From the NCBI RefSeq assembly GCF_020991365.1, contig NZ_JAJLRA010000006.1:62001-126000 (forward strand): DNA of 64,000 nt. Reading direction: 5' to 3'. The notes under the pieces are model-generated. The model was not told the origin of the DNA, searched no databases, and worked only from the letters and a program-made list of their open reading frames with translations. Position 1 is the first letter of the stretch. Each line of letters starts with the position of its first letter. Positions 8,020 to 16,864 of this stretch are shown here, piece by piece. The DNA comes from Streptacidiphilus sp. ASG 303. Its GTDB lineage: Bacteria > Actinomycetota > Actinomycetes > Streptomycetales > Streptomycetaceae. Position numbers and translations under genes: made by a program.

Positions 8020-10490
8020 TGGCAGGCCTCGCAGGACTCGGGGTTCTCCAGGGAGCAGGCGGCTGCCTGCTGCTCCGGGGTGGGCGTGGGGGCGGAGGAG
8101 GGCGCCGCCGTGCCGGCGGCGGCGCGGGCGATGCGGGTCGCGGGCCGGGACCGCAGGTAGTAGGTGGTCTTCAGGCCCGACCGCCACGCGTGGGCGTACA
8201 TCGAGCTGAGCCTGCCGATGGTGGGCGCGGCCATGAAGAGGTTGAGCGACTGGCTCTGGTCCAGGTACGGCATGCGGGCCGCGGCCAGGTCGATCAGGGC
8301 GCGCTGCGGCAGCTCCCAGGCGGTGCGGTACAGCGTCCGCAGCCCCTCCGGCAGGCCGGGGACGTCCTGGACCGAGCCCTCGCCCGCCCGCAGGGCCTCA
8401 CGGGTGGCGGGGGTCCACAGCCCGAGGGCCTTGAGGTCGGCCACCAGGTAGGGGTTGACCTGCAGGAACTCGCCGGAGAGGGTCTCGCGCTTGAAGAGGT
8501 TGGAGACCTGCGGCTCGATGCACTCGTAGACGCCCGCGATGGAGGCGATGGTCGCGGTGGGGGCGATCGCCAGCAGCAGCGCGTTGCGCAGGCCGCCGGC
8601 GGCGACCCGGGCCCGCAGGGCGTCCCAGCGGTCCGTCCAGTGCGGGGCGGCGTCGGGGAAGTGGTCGACGTGCAGCTGCCCGCGGGCGGCCCGGGTCTCC
8701 TCCCAGGCCGGGTGCCGGCCCAGCCGCCCGGCCAGGTCGCAGGAGGTCTCGTACGCGGCCAGCATGATCCGCTCGGCGACGAGGGTGGACAGCCGCCGCG
8801 CCCCCGCGGAGTCGAAGGGCAGCCGCAGCCGGAAGAGGACGTCCTGCAGGCCCATCACGCCGAGGCCGACGGGGCGCCAGCGGGCGTTGGAGGCGGCGGC
8901 CTCGGGGGTCGGGTAGTAGTTGGTGTCCACCACCCGGTCGAGGAAGGTCACGGCGGTGCGGACGGTGGCGTCCAGCCGCTCCCAGTCGAAGGCGGCCAGG
9001 GGGTCCGCGCCGTCGAGCGGCCCCTCGGCCATGTGGGCGGCGAGGTTGACCGAGCCGAGGTTGCAGACGGCCGTCTCGGAGTCGTCCGTCACCTCCAGGA
9101 TCTCGGTGCACAGGTTCGAGGAGTGGACGGTGCGGCCGGGCAGGGCCGTCTGGTTGGCGGTCCGGTTGGAGGCGTCCTTGAAGGTCATCCAGCCGTTGCC
9201 GGTCTGCGCGAGGGTCCGCATCATCCGGGCGTACAGGGTGCGCGCGGGGACGGTCCGCACGGCCTTCCCGGCCCGCTCGGCCGCCTCGTACGCGGCGTCG
9301 AACGCCCCGCCCCACAGGTCGGTCAGCTCCGGCACGTCGGCGGGGGAGAAGAGCGACCAGTCGGCGTCGGCCTCGACGCGCCGCATGAACAGGTCGGGGA
9401 TCCAGTGCGCCAGGTTGAGGTTGTGGGTGCGCCGCGCCTCCTCGCCGGTGCTGTCGCGCAGCTCCAGGAACTCCTCGACGTCGGCGTGCCAGGTCTCCAG
9501 GTAGACGCAGGCCGCGCCCTTGCGGCGGCCGCCCTGGTTGACGGCGGCGACGGAGGCGTCGAGGGTGCGCAGGAACGGCACGATGCCGTTGGAGGTGCCG
9601 TTGGTGCCGCGGATCAGCGAGCCGCGGGAGCGGACCCGGGTGAAGGGGATGCCGATGCCGCCGGCGTGCTTGGAGAGCCGGGCGACCTGCGCGTAGCGGC
9701 TGTAGATCGAGTCCAGCTCGTCCAGCGGCGAGTCCAGCAGGTAGCAGGAGGACATCTGCGGGTGCCGGGTGCCGGAGTTGAAGAGCGTGGGGGAGGACGG
9801 CAGGTACTCAAGGCGGCTCATCAGCCGGTACAGCTCCGCGACCTCGGCCACGGACCGCGCCGAGTCGCCCACGGCCAGCCCGCACGCGACCCGGAGCAGG
9901 AAGTGCTGCGGGGTCTCCAGCACGCGCCGGGTGACGGGGTGCCGCAGCAGGTAGCGGGAGTGCACGGTGCGCAGGCCGAAGTACTCGAAGCGGTCGTCGC
10001 CGCCGGGGTCGACCAGGGCGTCGAGGGCGTCCGCGTGCCGGGCGACGAAGGCGGCGGTGGTGTCGCCGATCAGGCCCTCGCGGTGTCCGGCGGCGACGGA
10101 GGCGGCGAAGCAGACCGCGCCCTCGCCGACGGCCTCGTCGGCGATCTCCCGGGCCAGCAGCCGGGCGGCGAGCCGGGAGTAGCCGGGGTCCTCGGCGGTC
10201 AGCGCGGCGGCGGCCTCGACGGCGAGGGAGCGCAGCTCCGCGAAGCCGGACCCGGCGCTGCGGCCGCGCAGGGCGGCGGCGGCGACCCGGCCGGGGTCGA
10301 CCGCGGGCAGGTCGGCGGTGCAGTCGGTGAGGACCCGCAGCAGCGCGGCGCCGGGGTCGGCGTGCTCCGGGTCGCCGTGCTCCGCGCCGGTGTGCTCCGG
10401 GCCGGTGTGCCCGGGGCTCCCGGGCCGGGGGGCGCCGGGCCCGTCCTGCGACGGTTCTGCTGACAGGCCCGCTGGGGCGGCAGTGGTCAA
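8016..10490 (-). CDS. nrdA: Ribonucleotide reductase class Ia, large (catalytic) subunit
   Basis: NrdA reduces ribonucleoside diphosphates. The 824-residue protein carries the barrel segments typical of the family, such as SSCYLLDSPLDELDSIY, the AKHAGGIGIPF-like stretch (LSKHAGGIGIPFTRVRSRG), NLCTEILEVT and RPVGLGVMGLQDVLF. It ends in CEACQ, the redox cysteine pair that regenerates the active-site disulphide. The start is taken as TTG at 10490 because GAGGAGAGAG lies five bases upstream; an in-frame GTG at 10520 has no such site. The roughly 95-residue N-terminus is Pro/Gly/His-rich before homology starts. Expression is expected to be repressed by adenosylcobalamin through the upstream riboswitch, and by NrdR. 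Confidence 0.95.
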   Translation of the reverse strand: MTTAAPAGLSAEPSQDGPGAPRPGSPGHTGPEHTGAEHGDPEHADPGAALLRVLTDCTADLPAVDPGRVAAAALRGRSAGSGFAELRSLAVEAAAALTAEDPGYSRLAARLLAREIADEAVGEGAVCFAASVAAGHREGLIGDTTAAFVARHADALDALVDPGGDDRFEYFGLRTVHSRYLLRHPVTRRVLETPQHFLLRVACGLAVGDSARSVAEVAELYRLMSRLEYLPSSPTLFNSGTRHPQMSSCYLLDSPLDELDSIYSRYAQVARLSKHAGGIGIPFTRVRSRGSLIRGTNGTSNGIVPFLRTLDASVAAVNQGGRRKGAACVYLETWHADVEEFLELRDSTGEEARRTHNLNLAHWIPDLFMRRVEADADWSLFSPADVPELTDLWGGAFDAAYEAAERAGKAVRTVPARTLYARMMRTLAQTGNGWMTFKDASNRTANQTALPGRTVHSSNLCTEILEVTDDSETAVCNLGSVNLAAHMAEGPLDGADPLAAFDWERLDATVRTAVTFLDRVVDTNYYPTPEAAASNARWRPVGLGVMGLQDVLFRLRLPFDSAGARRLSTLVAERIMLAAYETSCDLAGRLGRHPAWEETRAARGQLHVDHFPDAAPHWTDRWDALRARVAAGGLRNALLLAIAPTATIASIAGVYECIEPQVSNLFKRETLSGEFLQVNPYLVADLKALGLWTPATREALRAGEGSVQDVPGLPEGLRTLYRTAWELPQRALIDLAAARMPYLDQSQSLNLFMAAPTIGRLSSMYAHAWRSGLKTTYYLRSRPATRIARAAAGTAAPSSAPTPTPEQQAAACSLENPESCEACQ

Positions 10491-10637
10491 CGCGCTCTCT
10501 CCTCGCGGCGTGGTGGCCACCGGGCCGCCGGGGGAGGGCAGGGGTGCGCGCCGACGCGGGCGCGCCGGGGCGTCCCCGGCCCACCCGCGAGGCCCGGACG
10601 TACGGCGCCCGGCGGCGCAGGGGCGCACCGGACGCAC

Positions 10638-10740
10638 CGTCGGCAGGCACTCGGACTCGCGGGCCCGGAGGCCCGCACACCGCTGCGGGGCAGTCCCGGA
10701 CTCGCACCGGGTTCCCCTGCATCGACAGCGAGGAGAGCAT
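10638..10740 (-). promoter_or_regulatory. Cobalamin (AdoCbl) riboswitch in the nrdA leader
   Basis: Read on the minus strand, the leader contains AGGGGAACCCGGTGCGAGTC followed by CGGGACTGCCCCGCAGCGGT, the conserved core of cobalamin aptamers (GGGAA...GGTG..A.TCC....CTG.CCCCGCA). GTGCCTGCCGACGG follows and corresponds to the B12-box region. Aptamer edges are approximate. The nrdA start is about 150 bases downstream. A perfect 10-base palindrome GGTGGCCACC at 10512-10521 lies just before the ribosome-binding site and could be part of the switching structure. An AdoCbl-controlled nrdABS operon is established in S. coelicolor. Confidence 0.92.
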
Positions 10741-10783
10741 ACATCTGGGGGGTGGGGGCGGCGACCACCCCCACATCTTGTGT
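10736..10783 (-). promoter_or_regulatory. Tandem NrdR-like boxes at the nrdA promoter
   Basis: Two 16-bp elements on the minus strand, ACACAAGATGTGGGGG (10783-10768) and CCCCCAGATGTATGCT (10751-10736), share the core AGATGT. They are spaced 32 bp start to start, about three helical turns. NrdR-box pairs in actinobacteria have this spacing and a core related to ACACTATATATAGTGT, although the match here is partial. The boxes lie just upstream of the riboswitch. Confidence 0.6.
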
Positions 10784-10853
10784 GCCGCCCGGGACGGAGC
10801 GGGTGACACCGGGTCAGCCGCCGGTGCCGCCCCGGCGCGGGTCCCGGCCGCCG

Positions 10854-11351
10854 TCAGAGCCCGGCCGCGTAGACCCACAGGTCCACGCCCGGCACGGGCG
10901 ACCAGTCCCGCTCCGGGGCCCGCCGGAAGCCCAGCCGCTCGTACAGCCGGTGGGCGGCGTGCATGCCCTGCTGCGTGGAGAAGGCCATCCGGGACAGCCC
11001 GTGTGCCCGCGCCCGCTCCATCGAGGCCCGGACCAGCGCCTCCCCGGCGCCGCGGCCGCGCGCCGCGCGCGCGACCGCCAGCATCCGGATCTCCCCCTCG
11101 TCCTCCCGGGCGATGTCCGCCCACGGGCCGCCCGGGAGGGCGAAGGTCACGCAGCCGACGACCGCTCCGCCGGCGGCGGGGTCGGCGGCGACGAGGAGCT
11201 CCGCCTCAGCGGCACGGGTGCGGGCGTCGCGGAGGAGGCGGACGTAGTCCCCGTCGGCGGAGGTGTGGCCGTCCCCGACGAAGGCGTCCGCGGTGATGCG
11301 GCCGGCCTGCTCCAGGTCCTCGGGGCGCGCGGTGCGTACGACGATGTCCAT
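10854..11351 (-). CDS. GNAT-family N-acetyltransferase
   Basis: This 165-residue protein resembles GCN5-related acetyltransferases, which move an acetyl group from acetyl-CoA to an amine. The cofactor-binding motif A is clear: IRMLAVARAARGRGAGEALV, with the R/Q-x-x-G-x-G/A pattern. The later segment MHAAHRLYERLGFRRA matches motif B, including the aromatic residues near CoA. The substrate cannot be told from sequence. The ATG start at 11351 lies in a region of 15-bp repeats rather than behind an obvious Shine-Dalgarno. It is flanked by the divergent GlxA/AraC regulator and the nrd promoter. Confidence 0.85.
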   Translation of the reverse strand: MDIVVRTARPEDLEQAGRITADAFVGDGHTSADGDYVRLLRDARTRAAEAELLVAADPAAGGAVVGCVTFALPGGPWADIAREDEGEIRMLAVARAARGRGAGEALVRASMERARAHGLSRMAFSTQQGMHAAHRLYERLGFRRAPERDWSPVPGVDLWVYAAGL

Positions 11352-11605
11352 GCGTCCAGTCTCCCGGAGCGCGGTGTCCGCGGGCCCGGCCTCCACGAGC
11401 CCGGCCTCCACGAGCCCGGCGTCCACGAGCCCGCCGGCCACGAGCCCAGGGTGAGGGAGGGCCGCTCGGGCCCGTGGGGGTCCGCGGGGTAGCCGCCGGG
11501 GCGGTGGCCGCCGACGGCGCGGTGGTGCCTGGCGTCCAGGCCGACGAGGAGGCCGAGGAGGCCGAAGCCGCCCACGACCGCGAGGAGTGCGAGTGCGGTG
11601 TCCAT
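11147..11605 (-). CDS. Doubtful small membrane protein reading into the GNAT gene
   Basis: From ATG 11605 the minus strand encodes one clear membrane segment (LALLAVVGGFGLLGLLVGL), then a charged stretch DARHHRAVGG. The frame then runs through 15-bp repeats (GSWRPGSW) and overlaps about 200 bases of the GNAT gene in another frame. A short inner-membrane protein whose stop codon was lost by repeat expansion is one reading. The N-terminal half looks real, while the C-terminal half is probably not functional. No known family is recognised. Confidence 0.3.
   Translation of the reverse strand: MDTALALLAVVGGFGLLGLLVGLDARHHRAVGGHRPGGYPADPHGPERPSLTLGSWPAGSWTPGSWRPGSWRPGPRTPRSGRLDAWTSSYAPRAPRTWSRPAASPRTPSSGTATPPPTGTTSASSATPAPVPLRRSSSSPPTPPPAERSSAA
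11394..11448 (+). repeat. 15-bp tandem repeats between small ORF and GNAT gene
   Basis: The unit CACGAGCCCGGCCTC is repeated almost four times, with substitutions in the third and fourth copies. It lies immediately upstream of the GNAT start. Confidence 0.8.
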
Positions 11606-11621
11606 GGCTCCACCCTGGCAC

Positions 11622-11658
11622 TTGCATGCACGTGCAACGAGTGGCAGTGATGCCACTC
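11622..11658. promoter_or_regulatory. Inverted repeats before the GlxA/AraC gene
   Basis: GAGTGGCA at 11639-11646 and TGCCACTC at 11651-11658 form a perfect 8-bp inverted repeat with a 4-base gap. TTGCA/TGCAA (11622-11637) forms a second one next to it. They lie in the divergent gap 35 bp before the regulator start. The TGGCA...TGCCA arrangement fits operators of the GlxA/AraC regulator class, so autoregulation is likely. Confidence 0.5.
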
Positions 11659-11693
11659 TTGCGCGAAAAGCTGCCACCCGGCAGGCTGGGGGC

Positions 11694-12752
11694 ATGCTGA
11701 AGGACGTCGTCGCCGTGGTGCTGGAGGAGGTCCACCCCTTCGAACTCGGCGTGGCCTGCGAGGTCTTCGGTCTGGACCGCAGCGACCAGGGCCTGCCGGT
11801 GTACGACTTCGCCGTCGCCTCCCACCGGCCCGGCCCGATGCGCACCCACGCCGGGTTCTCCGTCGACGTGCCGCACGGGCCGGAGCGGCTGGCCACCGCC
11901 GACCTGGTGATCTCCGTGGCCGCCGACATCCGCGGCAGCTACCCGCCGGAGCTGCTGGACGCCCTGCGCGCCGCCGTCGACCGGGGCGCCCGGGTGCTCT
12001 CCATCTGCTCCGGGACCTTCCTGCTCGGCGCCGCCGGCCTGCTGGACGGCCGCCGCTGCACCACCCACTGGCGGTACCTCGACCTGCTGGCCGCCCGCCA
12101 CCCGCTGGCCACCCTGGAGCCCGACGTGCTCTACGTCGACGAGGGCCAGGTCGTCACCTCGGCCGGGACCGCCGCCGGCATCGACGCCTGCCTGCACATC
12201 GTCCGCCAGGAGCAGGGCAGCGAGGTGGCCCGCGCCATCGCCCGGCGCATGGTGGTCGCGCCCCACCGGGACGGCGGCCAGGCCCAGTTCGTGGAGCGGC
12301 CGCTGCCGGAGTCCGAGGGCGACTCGCTCTCCGGGCTGCTGGACTGGATGCGCGCCAACCTCGACCGCGAGTCCACCGTGCAGCAGCTCGCCGCCCGCGC
12401 CCACATGTCGCCGCGCACCTTCGCCCGCCGCTTCCAGCAGGAGACCGGCACCACCCCCCACCGCTGGCTGGTCGGCCAGCGGGTGCTCCAGGCGCAGCGG
12501 ATGCTGGAGGGCACCGACGAGACGGTGGAGGCCGTCGCCGCCGCCACCGGCTTCGGCAACGCCGCGACGCTGCGGCACCACTTCGGCCGGTGGCTCGGCA
12601 CCACGCCGCAGGCCTACCGGCGGACCTTCCGCGGACCGGCCGCCGCCCCCGTCCCCGCCGCCGCACCCGTCCCGGCGCCCGCCCCCGCCCCGGCGCCCGC
12701 CCCCGGGGCCGTGCTCACCGCGGCAGCCCTGCCAGGTGTCCGGTCTCGTTGA
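11694..12752 (+). CDS. GlxA-family AraC-type transcriptional regulator
   Basis: The protein has 352 residues. Residues about 1-185 form a DJ-1/PfpI-like (GATase1-like) domain: VAVVLEEVHPFELGVACEVFG, and SICSGTFLLGAAGLLDG with the nucleophile-elbow position Cys, as in GlxA-type regulators where the domain binds a ligand rather than acting as an enzyme. Residues about 215-310 form the AraC DNA-binding double helix-turn-helix (STVQQLAARAHMSPRTFARR, ETVEAVAAATGFGNAATLRH). The tail is an Ala/Pro run without fold and ends inside the convergent phosphatase gene (38-bp overlap). In S. coelicolor an AraC-like gene nrdS is tied to nrdAB; whether this is its counterpart is unclear, since it is divergent here. 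Confidence 0.85.
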   Translation: MLKDVVAVVLEEVHPFELGVACEVFGLDRSDQGLPVYDFAVASHRPGPMRTHAGFSVDVPHGPERLATADLVISVAADIRGSYPPELLDALRAAVDRGARVLSICSGTFLLGAAGLLDGRRCTTHWRYLDLLAARHPLATLEPDVLYVDEGQVVTSAGTAAGIDACLHIVRQEQGSEVARAIARRMVVAPHRDGGQAQFVERPLPESEGDSLSGLLDWMRANLDRESTVQQLAARAHMSPRTFARRFQQETGTTPHRWLVGQRVLQAQRMLEGTDETVEAVAAATGFGNAATLRHHFGRWLGTTPQAYRRTFRGPAAAPVPAAAPVPAPAPAPAPAPGAVLTAAALPGVRSR

Positions 12753-13590
12753 AGCAGACCGGCTGCATCCGGCCCGCCTCCCGCCGCCAGGCGGAGACCG
12801 AGGCGTTGCCCACCGGTCCGGCGGCGTGCACCGCCAGCAGCGCGGCCTCGTCCAGGCCCTCCAGGACGTGGCGCAGCATCAGCACCACGTTGTCGTGGCA
12901 GACCAGCAGCACCGGCCGCCCGTCGCCCGGCCGCCCGTCGCCCGTCCCCGCGCCGTCCGGCCCGGCGTGGTCGGCCCGGTCTGCCCCGTCGGCCCGGCCT
13001 GCCCGGTCTGCCCCGTCGGCCCGGTCGGCCCGGTCGGCCCGGTCTGCCCCGTCGGCCCGGTCGGCGCGGCCGGTCGGGCCGTCGTGCCCGGCCAGGTCGG
13101 CGAGGAGGCTGCGCACCCGCAGCGCCACGTCGGCCCAGGACTCGCCCCCCGGCGGCCGGTAGTACAGCGGCCCCAGCCGGCGGCGCCGGGCCGCCTCCTC
13201 CGGGTGCCGGACCTCGATCGCCGCGGCGGTCAGCATCTCCAGCACCCCCAGCTCCCGGTCGCGCAGCCGCTCGTCGTACCGCACCGGCAGCCCGGCGCCG
13301 AACCCGGCGAGCGCGTGCTCCGCCGTCTGCCGCGCGCGGACGTACGGGGAGCACCAGACGGCCTGCGGCCGCAGCGCGCCGGGGAGCGCCGCCAGGCGGC
13401 GTCCCAGGGCGTCGGCCTGGCGGCGGCCGAGCGCGGTGAGCGGGATGTCGGCGTCCCGGCAGTCGATGGGCACCTCCAGGGCGCCCGCGGCCTCGGCCAC
13501 CGCGAAGAGCGCGTTGGCGGTCGACTCGCCGTGCCGCACGGCGACGATCGCGGGCGGCAGCCCCGCCCCCCGCACCGGTGGTCCCCCCAT
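12715..13590 (-). CDS. Histidine phosphatase (phosphoglycerate-mutase-like) with a repeat insert
   Basis: The histidine phosphatase superfamily is shown by [14 protein letters not shown] (catalytic RHG near residue 18), [16 protein letters not shown], and [13 protein letters not shown] (second catalytic His), with [11 protein letters not shown] between. Such enzymes remove phosphate from small molecules or proteins. Between the central helices and the second His is an insert of about 40 residues made of RAD/GAD triplets, from 9-bp DNA repeats. The insert replaces a variable loop and probably does not destroy the fold. The gene converges on and overlaps the GlxA/AraC gene. Confidence 0.85.
   Translation of the reverse strand: MGGPPVRGAGLPPAIVAVRHGESTANALFAVAEAAGALEVPIDCRDADIPLTALGRRQADALGRRLAALPGALRPQAVWCSPYVRARQTAEHALAGFGAGLPVRYDERLRDRELGVLEMLTAAAIEVRHPEEAARRRRLGPLYYRPPGGESWADVALRVRSLLADLAGHDGPTGRADRADGADRADRADRADGADRAGRADGADRADHAGPDGAGTGDGRPGDGRPVLLVCHDNVVLMLRHVLEGLDEAALLAVHAAGPVGNASVSAWRREAGRMQPVCFNETGHLAGLPR
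12969..13073 (+). repeat. 9-bp repeats inside the phosphatase gene
   Basis: Variants of GTCGGCCCG and GTCTGCCCC alternate for about 105 bp. On the coding strand they give Arg-Ala-Asp and Gly-Ala-Asp triplets. All units keep the reading frame. Confidence 0.85.
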
Positions 13591-13723
13591 CGCCGCGCCC
13601 CTTCCGCCGTCCCGGCCCCGGGCGGCCGCACGCCGCGGGCCGCCGCCCCCAGTCTCCCGGAGGCGGCGGCCTGTGCGCGGCGGAAACCGCGCGGTGCGGC
13701 GTGCGGCGAGGCGTGCCCGCTGC

Positions 13724-15358
13724 TCAGCCCGCCGGTGCCACCAGGGTCTTCTCCTCGACCACCCCGGGGTCGCCCGCCTCGGCGGTGTAGTCGCCCGATG
13801 CGGTCTCGTCCACGCCCTCCGGCGCCTTCGCGGCCCGCAGCACCAGGGTGAGCACGAAGGCGACGGCGAGGTTGAGGACGAAGGCGGTGAGGCCGATGTA
13901 CCCGATCTCGCCGATCACGGGGATCGCGGTGGAGCTGCCGCCGAAGTGCTTCGTGGTGGGCGAGGCGACGCCGTACGCCTTCCAGGTGCCGTACGCCATG
14001 CCCGCGGCCCAGCCCGCGAGCAGCGCCCAGCGGTGGAACCAGCGGGTGAACAGCCCGGCCACGATGGAGACGAACGTCTGGAGGATCCAGATGCCGCCCA
14101 GCAGCTGCAGGTTGATCGCGAACTGCTTGTCCATGCCGAGGACGAAGGCCAGCGCGCCGACCTTCACCAGCAGCGACACCGCCTTGGAGACCTGGGTCTC
14201 CTGCGCCGGGGTGGCGTCCGGCTTCAGGAACTCCTTGTAGACGTTGCGGGTGAAGAGGTTGGCCGCGGCGATCGACATGATCGCGGCGGGGACCAGGGCG
14301 CCGATGCCGATCGCCGCGAAGGCGACCCCGGCGAACCAGCTCGGGAACATGTCCTCGAAGAGCTGCGGCACCGCCAGCTGGGCGTTGTAGCCCTTGACGC
14401 CGGAGCCCACGCCCGCCTTGATCGCCATGAAGCCGAGCAGGGCCAGGAAGCCCAGCATCAGCGAGTAGGCGGGCATGATGGCGGTGTTGCGGCGCACGGT
14501 GTCCCGCGACCTGGACGCCAGCACGCCGGTGACCGAGTGCGGGTACATGAAGAGGGCCATGGCCGAGCCGAGCGCCAGCGTGGCGTACCCCCACTGCGCC
14601 TGGGGTCCGCTGACCAGCGACCCGACCGGTTTGCCGGTGGCCGGGTTGACCGCGGAGAACTTGTGCGCGGCCGCGTCGAAGATCTGTCCGTACCCGCCCA
14701 GCCTCATCGGGATGTAGACCACCGCGACGATGATCACCAGGTACACCAGGGTGTCCTTGACGAAGGCGATCAGCGCCGGGGCCCGCAGGCCCGAGGAGTA
14801 GGTGTAGGCGGCCAGCACCGCGAAGGCGACGAAGAGCGGCAGGTCCTTGACGAACCAGTTGGCCGACGCGCCGCCGCCCACCCCCAGCACGTCCAGCACC
14901 GCCTGGATGCCGACCAGCTGGAGCGCGATGTACGGCATGGTGGCGAGGATGCCGGTGAGCGCCACCGCCAGCGACAGCCCGCGCGAGCCGTAGCGGCCGC
15001 GCACGAAGTCGGCGGGGGTGACGTAGCCGTGCCGGTGGGAGACCGACCACAGCCGCGGCAGGAAGAGGAAGACCAGCGGGTAGGCGATGATCGTGTACGG
15101 CACCGCGAAGAACCCGGCGGCCCCCGCGCCGTAGATCACCGCGGGCACCGCGACGAAGGTGTACGCCGTGTACAGGTCGCCGCCCAGCAGGAACCAGGTG
15201 ACCCAGGTGCCGAAGGACCGGCCGCCGAGCCCCCACTCGTCCAGGTGGAGCGCGTTGTCGGCCCGCCGCCAGCGGGCGGCCAGGAAGCCCATCACGGTCA
15301 CGGCCGCGAAGAACAGCACGAAGACCGTGAGCGCGACGGTGTTGACGCCGTCCTTCAC
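13724..15358 (-). CDS. Sodium:solute symporter (SSS family, monocarboxylate permease type)
   Basis: This 544-residue protein has about 13 hydrophobic segments. SSS-family signatures are present: DEWGLGGRSFGTWVTWFLLGG near the N-terminus, a Tyr/Thr-rich AVPAVIYGAGAAGFFAVPY, and SAMALFMYPHSVTGVLASRS in the middle. The pattern, and the pairing with a DUF3311 protein, resembles MctP-type monocarboxylate uptake systems, but substrate is inferred. The GTG start at 15358 overlaps the upstream small gene's stop (GTGA), so both are translated together. Confidence 0.85.
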   Translation of the reverse strand: MKDGVNTVALTVFVLFFAAVTVMGFLAARWRRADNALHLDEWGLGGRSFGTWVTWFLLGGDLYTAYTFVAVPAVIYGAGAAGFFAVPYTIIAYPLVFLFLPRLWSVSHRHGYVTPADFVRGRYGSRGLSLAVALTGILATMPYIALQLVGIQAVLDVLGVGGGASANWFVKDLPLFVAFAVLAAYTYSSGLRAPALIAFVKDTLVYLVIIVAVVYIPMRLGGYGQIFDAAAHKFSAVNPATGKPVGSLVSGPQAQWGYATLALGSAMALFMYPHSVTGVLASRSRDTVRRNTAIMPAYSLMLGFLALLGFMAIKAGVGSGVKGYNAQLAVPQLFEDMFPSWFAGVAFAAIGIGALVPAAIMSIAAANLFTRNVYKEFLKPDATPAQETQVSKAVSLLVKVGALAFVLGMDKQFAINLQLLGGIWILQTFVSIVAGLFTRWFHRWALLAGWAAGMAYGTWKAYGVASPTTKHFGGSSTAIPVIGEIGYIGLTAFVLNLAVAFVLTLVLRAAKAPEGVDETASGDYTAEAGDPGVVEEKTLVAPAG

Positions 15359-15645
15359 CGTGCGTCACCCCCGCCCCGGACCCGGCGCTGCCGCTCCTCG
15401 CGGCGCACCAGCAGGTAGGCGGAGACGGTGAGCAGCGCGGAGAGCGGCACCCACAGCAGCTGGTACCAGTAGAAGAACGGCACCCCGCCGAGGTCCGGCG
15501 AGGTGTCGGCGTACGAGGACACCCACAGGGTGGCGACGAAGGGCGCGACCAGGCAGAGCCCGGCCAGCACGCGGACGGGGGTGACGACGGGCGGTCGGCC
15601 GGGGGGCGCCTGGGCCTCCGGCGTCTCGGTCGGTGTGTCGGTCAT
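15355..15645 (-). CDS. Small DUF3311-type membrane protein paired with the symporter
   Basis: The 96-residue protein has two membrane segments and the family signature VPFFYWYQLLWVPLSALLT. DUF3311 proteins are usually encoded immediately before SSS transporters, where they are thought to help assembly. ATG 15645 is chosen over an upstream ATG because GGAG lies about six bases before it. The stop overlaps the symporter start. Confidence 0.8.
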   Translation of the reverse strand: MTDTPTETPEAQAPPGRPPVVTPVRVLAGLCLVAPFVATLWVSSYADTSPDLGGVPFFYWYQLLWVPLSALLTVSAYLLVRREERQRRVRGGGDAR

Positions 15646-15877
15646 GAGCGGCTCCGGCATCGGGAGCACCGCGGCGCCGCAGCGCGCGGGCGGGCCCGCG
15701 CGCCCGCCGAGCGGCGCCGCCGGTGGTCGTCAGGTGGGACGGCCGGAATCTAGGTCATCGCAGTGGCCATGTCACCGGTTCGCGCACGGAATCGCCTGTA
15801 CGGGCAGGACGAACCGGGGCACAAGCCGCACGCGCGCCGCCCGGTGCGCCTCCGCGCCGTCCCCGGCCCGCCCGGGC

Positions 15878-16696
15878 TCACTCCTCGGGGCGCTTCAGCC
15901 GGGCCACGAACTTGTACCGGTCGCCCCGGTACAGCGACCGGACCCACTCCACGGGCTCCCCGTCCGCGGCGTAGGAGTGCCGGGAGAGCAGCAGCATCGG
16001 CAGCCCCACGTCCGAGCCGAGCAGCTCGGCCTCGCGCGGGGTCGCCAGGGAGGTCTCGATGGTCTCCTCGGCCTCGGCGACGGTGACGCCGTACACCTCG
16101 CGCAGGGCGGTGTAGAGCGAGTCGTGCTTCACCAGGTTGCGGCGCAGGGCGGGGAACCGCCTGGCGGACAGGTGGGCGGCCTCGATCGCCATCGGGTCGC
16201 CGTTGGCCAGCCGCAGCCGCTCGATGCGCAGCACGCGGCTGCCGGGCCGGATGTCGAGCAGCTCCGCGAGCCGGTCGTCGGCGGTGACGTAGCCGACGTC
16301 CAGCAGCCGGGAGGCGGGCTCCAGGCCCTGGGCGCGCATGTCCTCGGTGTACGAGGTGAGCTGGAGGGCCTGGGCCACCTTGGGCTTGGCGACGAAGGTG
16401 CCCTTGCCCTGGATGCGCTCCAGCCGGCCCTCGACCACCAGCTCCTGGAGCGCCTGCCGCACGGTGGTCCGGGAGGTGTCGAACTCGGCGGCGAGGGTGC
16501 GCTCCGGGGGGACCGGGGTGCCGGACGGCAGCCGGTCCGTCATCTCCAGCAGGTGCTTCTTCAGGCGGTAGTACTTCGGCACCCGTGCGGCGGGGCGGTC
16601 CGCGCCGCCGGGGCCGCCGGGCTCCCGCCCGCCCTCCGGGGCCGCCGGCCCCGGTGCCGTCGCCAGGGGCCGCGCCGTCCCCCCGTCGGTGGTCAT
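15878..16696 (-). CDS. dasR: GntR/HutC-family global regulator DasR
   Basis: DasR represses aminosugar and chitin genes and is released by phosphorylated glucosamine. The winged-helix domain is at about residues 40-110 ([38 protein letters not shown]), and the UTRA effector domain fills the rest ([15 protein letters not shown] to [17 protein letters not shown]). From memory, these stretches are almost identical to S. coelicolor DasR. The N-terminus before [12 protein letters not shown] is a poorly conserved Gly/Pro stretch. ATG 16696 has GAGGAC seven bases upstream. It is divergent from dasA and shares the region with two dre sites. Confidence 0.95.
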   Translation of the reverse strand: MTTDGGTARPLATAPGPAAPEGGREPGGPGGADRPAARVPKYYRLKKHLLEMTDRLPSGTPVPPERTLAAEFDTSRTTVRQALQELVVEGRLERIQGKGTFVAKPKVAQALQLTSYTEDMRAQGLEPASRLLDVGYVTADDRLAELLDIRPGSRVLRIERLRLANGDPMAIEAAHLSARRFPALRRNLVKHDSLYTALREVYGVTVAEAEETIETSLATPREAELLGSDVGLPMLLLSRHSYAADGEPVEWVRSLYRGDRYKFVARLKRPEE

Positions 16697-16864
16697 CGCC
16701 GTCCTCATCCCCGTTCCGCCGTCGCCGGCCCGTCGGTACCGCCTGGGTGCCCATCGTTGCACGCCGCCGGGGCCCCCGGCCTCCCCCTCCGCCCCGGGCC
16801 GCGGGGGCGGGTGTCGGCTTGGTAACGGCTGCTTCCCATTCGCGGCCGGAGCGTTGACACTCGC

